Positions 61,177 through 64,000 of a DNA stretch of 64,000 nt are shown piece by piece (within the stretch, counting starts at the first letter, position 1; each line of letters starts with the position of its first letter). This DNA is from Cellulophaga omnivescoria. Its GTDB lineage: Bacteria; Bacteroidota; Bacteroidia; Flavobacteriales; Flavobacteriaceae. The position numbers and the translations under genes were made by a program. The stretch lies in contig NZ_MDDP01000004.1 in NCBI RefSeq assembly GCF_001999725.1, forward strand, positions 186,001-250,000. Direction: 5' to 3'. The notes under the pieces were generated by a model. The model was not told where the DNA came from. It made no database searches and was given only the letters and a program-made list of their open reading frames with translations.

Positions 61177-62502
61177 TTATATATACTGATTTACGATGTT
61201 TTCAAACAATTCTTGTTTTCCACTAATTAAATCTAATTCGCCATTTTCTAGTGCTATTTTATGTAAATCTTGAAGGTTTAATTTTCCATCTTCAAACTCC
61301 TTACCTTTTCCTGAATCAAAAGAGGCATAACGTTTTTTTCTAAGCTCATCATAAGTAGAAGAAGTTATAATTTTATCTGCTGTTAGTAATGCTCTTGCAA
61401 AGGTATCTGCTCCTCCAATATGAGCTAAAAATACGTCTTCTAAATCTGTAGAATTTCTTCTAATTTTAGCATCAAAATTAACACCACCACCTTGCAAGCC
61501 TCCAGACTTTAAAAATACCAGCATTGCCTCTGTAGTTTCTTGTATATTATTAGGAAATTGGTCTGTATCCCAACCGTTTTGGTAATCACCACGGTTAGCA
61601 TCAATACTACCAAGCATACCTTCGTTGGCTGCAACTTGCAACTCATGCTGAAAAGTGTGTTGTGCCAAAGTAGCGTGGTTTACCTCTATATTAATTTTAA
61701 AATCTTTATCTAAGCCATACTTACGTAAAAAACCAATTGCCGTAGCCGAATCAAAATCGTATTGATGTTTCATTGGTTCCATAGGTTTTGGCTCAATAAA
61801 AAACGTTCCTTTAAACCCTTGAGATCTTGCATAATCTTTAGCTGTAGTTAAAAACTGCGCCATATGGTCTAATTCTCTGCCCATATCTGTATTTAACAAA
61901 GACATATAACCTTCTCTACCACCCCAAAACACATAGTTTTCTCCGTTTAAAGCAATGGTAGTGTCTAATGCTAACTTTACTTGTGCTCCTGCCCTGGCAA
62001 CCACATTAAAATCTGGATTAGTAGCAGCACCATTCATATACCTTGGGTTAGAAAAACAGTTTGATGTTCCCCAAAGTAACTTCACTTTTGAAGCTTCCAT
62101 TTTATCCTTTAGATAATCTGTAATACTATGAATTCTTTTTTCAGACTCTACTAAAGTTGAACCTTCATTAATCAAATCAAAATCGTGAAAACAATAATAA
62201 TCAAATCCCATTTTTGTTATAAATTCAAAAGCTGCATCTGCTTTATCTTTTGCTGCTTGTAATGGGTCTGATGAAGAGTCCCAAGGAAAATTTTGAGTTC
62301 CAGGTCCAAAAGGATCAGAACCTTGACCGCAGAAAGTATGCCAATACGCAATGGCAAATTTAAAATGCTCTTTCATTGTTTTACCAGCAACAACTTGGTC
62401 TGGATTATAGTATTTAAATGCTAATGGGTTTGCTGAGTCTTTACCTTCAAACTTTATATCTCCTATGCCTTTAAAGTATTCTTTATTGCCAATTAATGCC
62501 AT
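61177..62502 (-). CDS. xylA: Xylose isomerase
   Basis: The 441-residue protein is a class II xylose isomerase of the usual length. It has the N-terminal [20 protein letters not shown] segment, VFWGGREGY near residue 190, [15 protein letters not shown] near residue 238 and [16 protein letters not shown] near residue 273, which supply the metal-binding Glu/His/Asp. The enzyme interconverts D-xylose and D-xylulose in the cytoplasm using two divalent metals. It lies one base after the xylB stop on the same strand, so the two genes are coupled. No change was seen in the signature residues. Confidence 0.96.
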   Translation of the reverse strand: MALIGNKEYFKGIGDIKFEGKDSANPLAFKYYNPDQVVAGKTMKEHFKFAIAYWHTFCGQGSDPFGPGTQNFPWDSSSDPLQAAKDKADAAFEFITKMGFDYYCFHDFDLINEGSTLVESEKRIHSITDYLKDKMEASKVKLLWGTSNCFSNPRYMNGAATNPDFNVVARAGAQVKLALDTTIALNGENYVFWGGREGYMSLLNTDMGRELDHMAQFLTTAKDYARSQGFKGTFFIEPKPMEPMKHQYDFDSATAIGFLRKYGLDKDFKINIEVNHATLAQHTFQHELQVAANEGMLGSIDANRGDYQNGWDTDQFPNNIQETTEAMLVFLKSGGLQGGGVNFDAKIRRNSTDLEDVFLAHIGGADTFARALLTADKIITSSTYDELRKKRYASFDSGKGKEFEDGKLNLQDLHKIALENGELDLISGKQELFENIVNQYI

Positions 62503-62503
62503 A

Positions 62504-63988
62504 TTATTTATGTTTTAAAATTGTTTCTAATTCGTATTTCCATTTTTCATATGCCTTAACATAAGACAATTTATCCTCTAATGGTTTGTATGTTTTTACA
62601 AGGTCGTTAGCAGTACTATTATTTTTAAAATCTGTAAAATCGCCATCAATTACGCCTGCTGCCCTTGCTGCACCAACTGCTCCCGTTGTATTGTATATTT
62701 CTATTTCAAAGCCAATTAATGTAGCCACTGTAGTAGAGAAAATTTCGGATCTAAATAAGTTGTCATTACCTGCTCTAATAACATTAATAGCAGTATTATC
62801 ATCTTTTAAAATTTGCATTCCGTAAGCAAAAGAAAAAGCAATACCTTCTAATGCCGCTCTATATAAATGGGCGTTTGTATGTTTGTTTAGGTTTAGATTA
62901 CAAAAATGAGTCCCTATAGTTTTGTTATTAAACATACGTTCTGCACCATTACCAAAAGGTATTAAGCTTAACCCATTAGACCCCACAGAAATTTTAGAGG
63001 CCATTTTATTCATTTCATCATAACTATTAACCCCTAAATTATCTTTTAGCCAACGGTATTGAATTCCGGCTCCGTTTATATTTAAGAGTTTACCTAACAC
63101 AGGCTTTTTTTGTGTATAATTAACGTGAGCAAAATGGTTAATTCTAGATGTTTCTTTAGACTGCAGCTTATTTGTTACCGCATATACAACTCCAGATGTA
63201 CCACCAGTTGCAGCAACTTCTCCGTGTTTTAATACATTAAGTGATAATGCATTATTAGGCTGGTCACCTGCTCTATAATTAATAGGTATACCAACAGGTA
63301 ACCCTGATGCAATTGATGCTCTTTTAGTTACGAGACCCTGGCTTGTAAAATTTGATACAATTGTTGGTGTTAAGTCTTCATTTATATTATAATGCTCTAA
63401 TAAAAATGAAGCCAACTCATCATTTTTAAAATCCCACAAAATTCCTTCAGACAATCCGTTTTTTGTTGTGTTAACTTCTCCCGTAAACTGCATTGCAATA
63501 AAATCTCCCGGAAGCATATATTTATAAATTTTATTGTAAACATCTGGTTCATTATCTCTAACCCATTTTAATTTAGATGCCGTAAAATTTGCAGGTGAAT
63601 TTAAAAGCCTTGTTGCACATTTATGTTTACCAATTTCTATAAATGCCTTTTCTCCAATTTCTACAGCCCTACTATCGCACCAAATAATAGCATTACGTAA
63701 AGGGTTTAAGTCTTTATCTACAACTACTAAACCGTGCATTTGGTAAGAAATACCTATTGCAGATATTTTAGATGCGTTAATACCAGATTCTTTAATTGCC
63801 CGTTTTGTAGCATTGCATACGTGTTTCCACCATTCATTAGGATCTTGTTCTGCCCAATTTGGTTGATGAGCAATAATTTCCATTTCGGTTTCTGGTTCAT
63901 TAACAACAATTATTTGTTTACCTGTATCTGTATCTACCAATGCTGCTTTAACTGATGAACTACCAATATCATACCCTATATAATACAT
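62504..63988 (-). CDS. xylB: Xylulokinase
   Basis: The 494-residue protein is a FGGY-family kinase. It has an N-terminal ATPase loop [25 protein letters not shown] near residue 82 and a second ATPase loop [11 protein letters not shown] near residue 263. [21 protein letters not shown] stretch with the late phosphate-contact region lies near residue 410. It phosphorylates D-xylulose to D-xylulose 5-phosphate, which enters the pentose phosphate pathway. It is the first of the visible xylose genes. Only 12 bases upstream are in the window, so the promoter and any regulator lie outside. Confidence 0.94.
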   Translation of the reverse strand: MYYIGYDIGSSSVKAALVDTDTGKQIIVVNEPETEMEIIAHQPNWAEQDPNEWWKHVCNATKRAIKESGINASKISAIGISYQMHGLVVVDKDLNPLRNAIIWCDSRAVEIGEKAFIEIGKHKCATRLLNSPANFTASKLKWVRDNEPDVYNKIYKYMLPGDFIAMQFTGEVNTTKNGLSEGILWDFKNDELASFLLEHYNINEDLTPTIVSNFTSQGLVTKRASIASGLPVGIPINYRAGDQPNNALSLNVLKHGEVAATGGTSGVVYAVTNKLQSKETSRINHFAHVNYTQKKPVLGKLLNINGAGIQYRWLKDNLGVNSYDEMNKMASKISVGSNGLSLIPFGNGAERMFNNKTIGTHFCNLNLNKHTNAHLYRAALEGIAFSFAYGMQILKDDNTAINVIRAGNDNLFRSEIFSTTVATLIGFEIEIYNTTGAVGAARAAGVIDGDFTDFKNNSTANDLVKTYKPLEDKLSYVKAYEKWKYELETILKHK

Positions 63989-64000
63989 ACTTATAAAGAT

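Overview
The window is low-GC, densely packed DNA from a member of the Bacteroidota, almost certainly a marine Flavobacteriaceae. Supporting signs are two type IX secretion (T9SS) type B sorting domains with the gliding-motility C-terminal signature, lipoproteins with an acidic export signal after the lipobox (CSSDDD), Bacteroidota-type promoters (TTG-N19-TAnnTTTG), a TonB receptor with a carboxypeptidase-regulatory-like domain, an alginate lyase and a xylose operon. No species name is claimed.

Layout. 1-4.8 kb: end of an LptF/LptG-type permease, a RibB(A) whose GTP cyclohydrolase II half has lost its metal and catalytic motif, a DegT-type aminotransferase, a nitroreductase and a TSUP permease. 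4.9-9.8 kb: a probable zinc-uptake regulon (His/Cys small protein, TonB receptor, two His-rich surface lipoproteins, Fur/Zur-type regulator) with the same 17-bp operator-like site before its first and last genes. 10-15 kb: two Fic genes, each preceded by direct repeats, around an RDD/Coa1-like protein, tRNA-Ser and a TrmH-family methyltransferase. The second Fic gene lies between two copies of the 5' end of the methyltransferase gene, which suggests insertion with restoration of the target gene. 14.9-16 kb: PL7 alginate lyase. 16-23.4 kb: type I restriction-modification operon (hsdM, hsdS, GIY-YIG, hsdR) invaded by a palindromic repeat that is even translated inside hsdS, plus a PLD-like protein. 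23.8-29.5 kb: small unknown genes, an FAD-dependent oxidoreductase behind a palindromic promoter, a 0.5-kb block of duplicated non-coding sequence and a large Cys/Met-type PLP enzyme.

29.6-46.4 kb is an accessory cluster of mostly minus-strand unknowns: two DUF4272 proteins, a DUF6882 protein, MepB, DUF1287, DUF3592, a P-loop kinase-like protein and several unrecognised proteins. It also holds a T9SS leucine-rich-repeat protein and a TPR histidine kinase/LytTR pair. It contains at least one clear nonsense-mutated gene. 46.5-59.4 kb is one gene for a roughly 4,280-residue SprB-like surface adhesin. 59.7-64 kb is the xylose module (xylB, xylA, xylE-type symporter) with a terminator before the transporter gene.

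The most unusual items are the fic2/trmH duplication with a five-copy 15-bp operator array, the repeat-invaded hsdS, and the shared Zur-like operator. No CRISPR array, rRNA, transposase or integrase gene was seen. All family assignments come from reading motifs by eye, without database searches.
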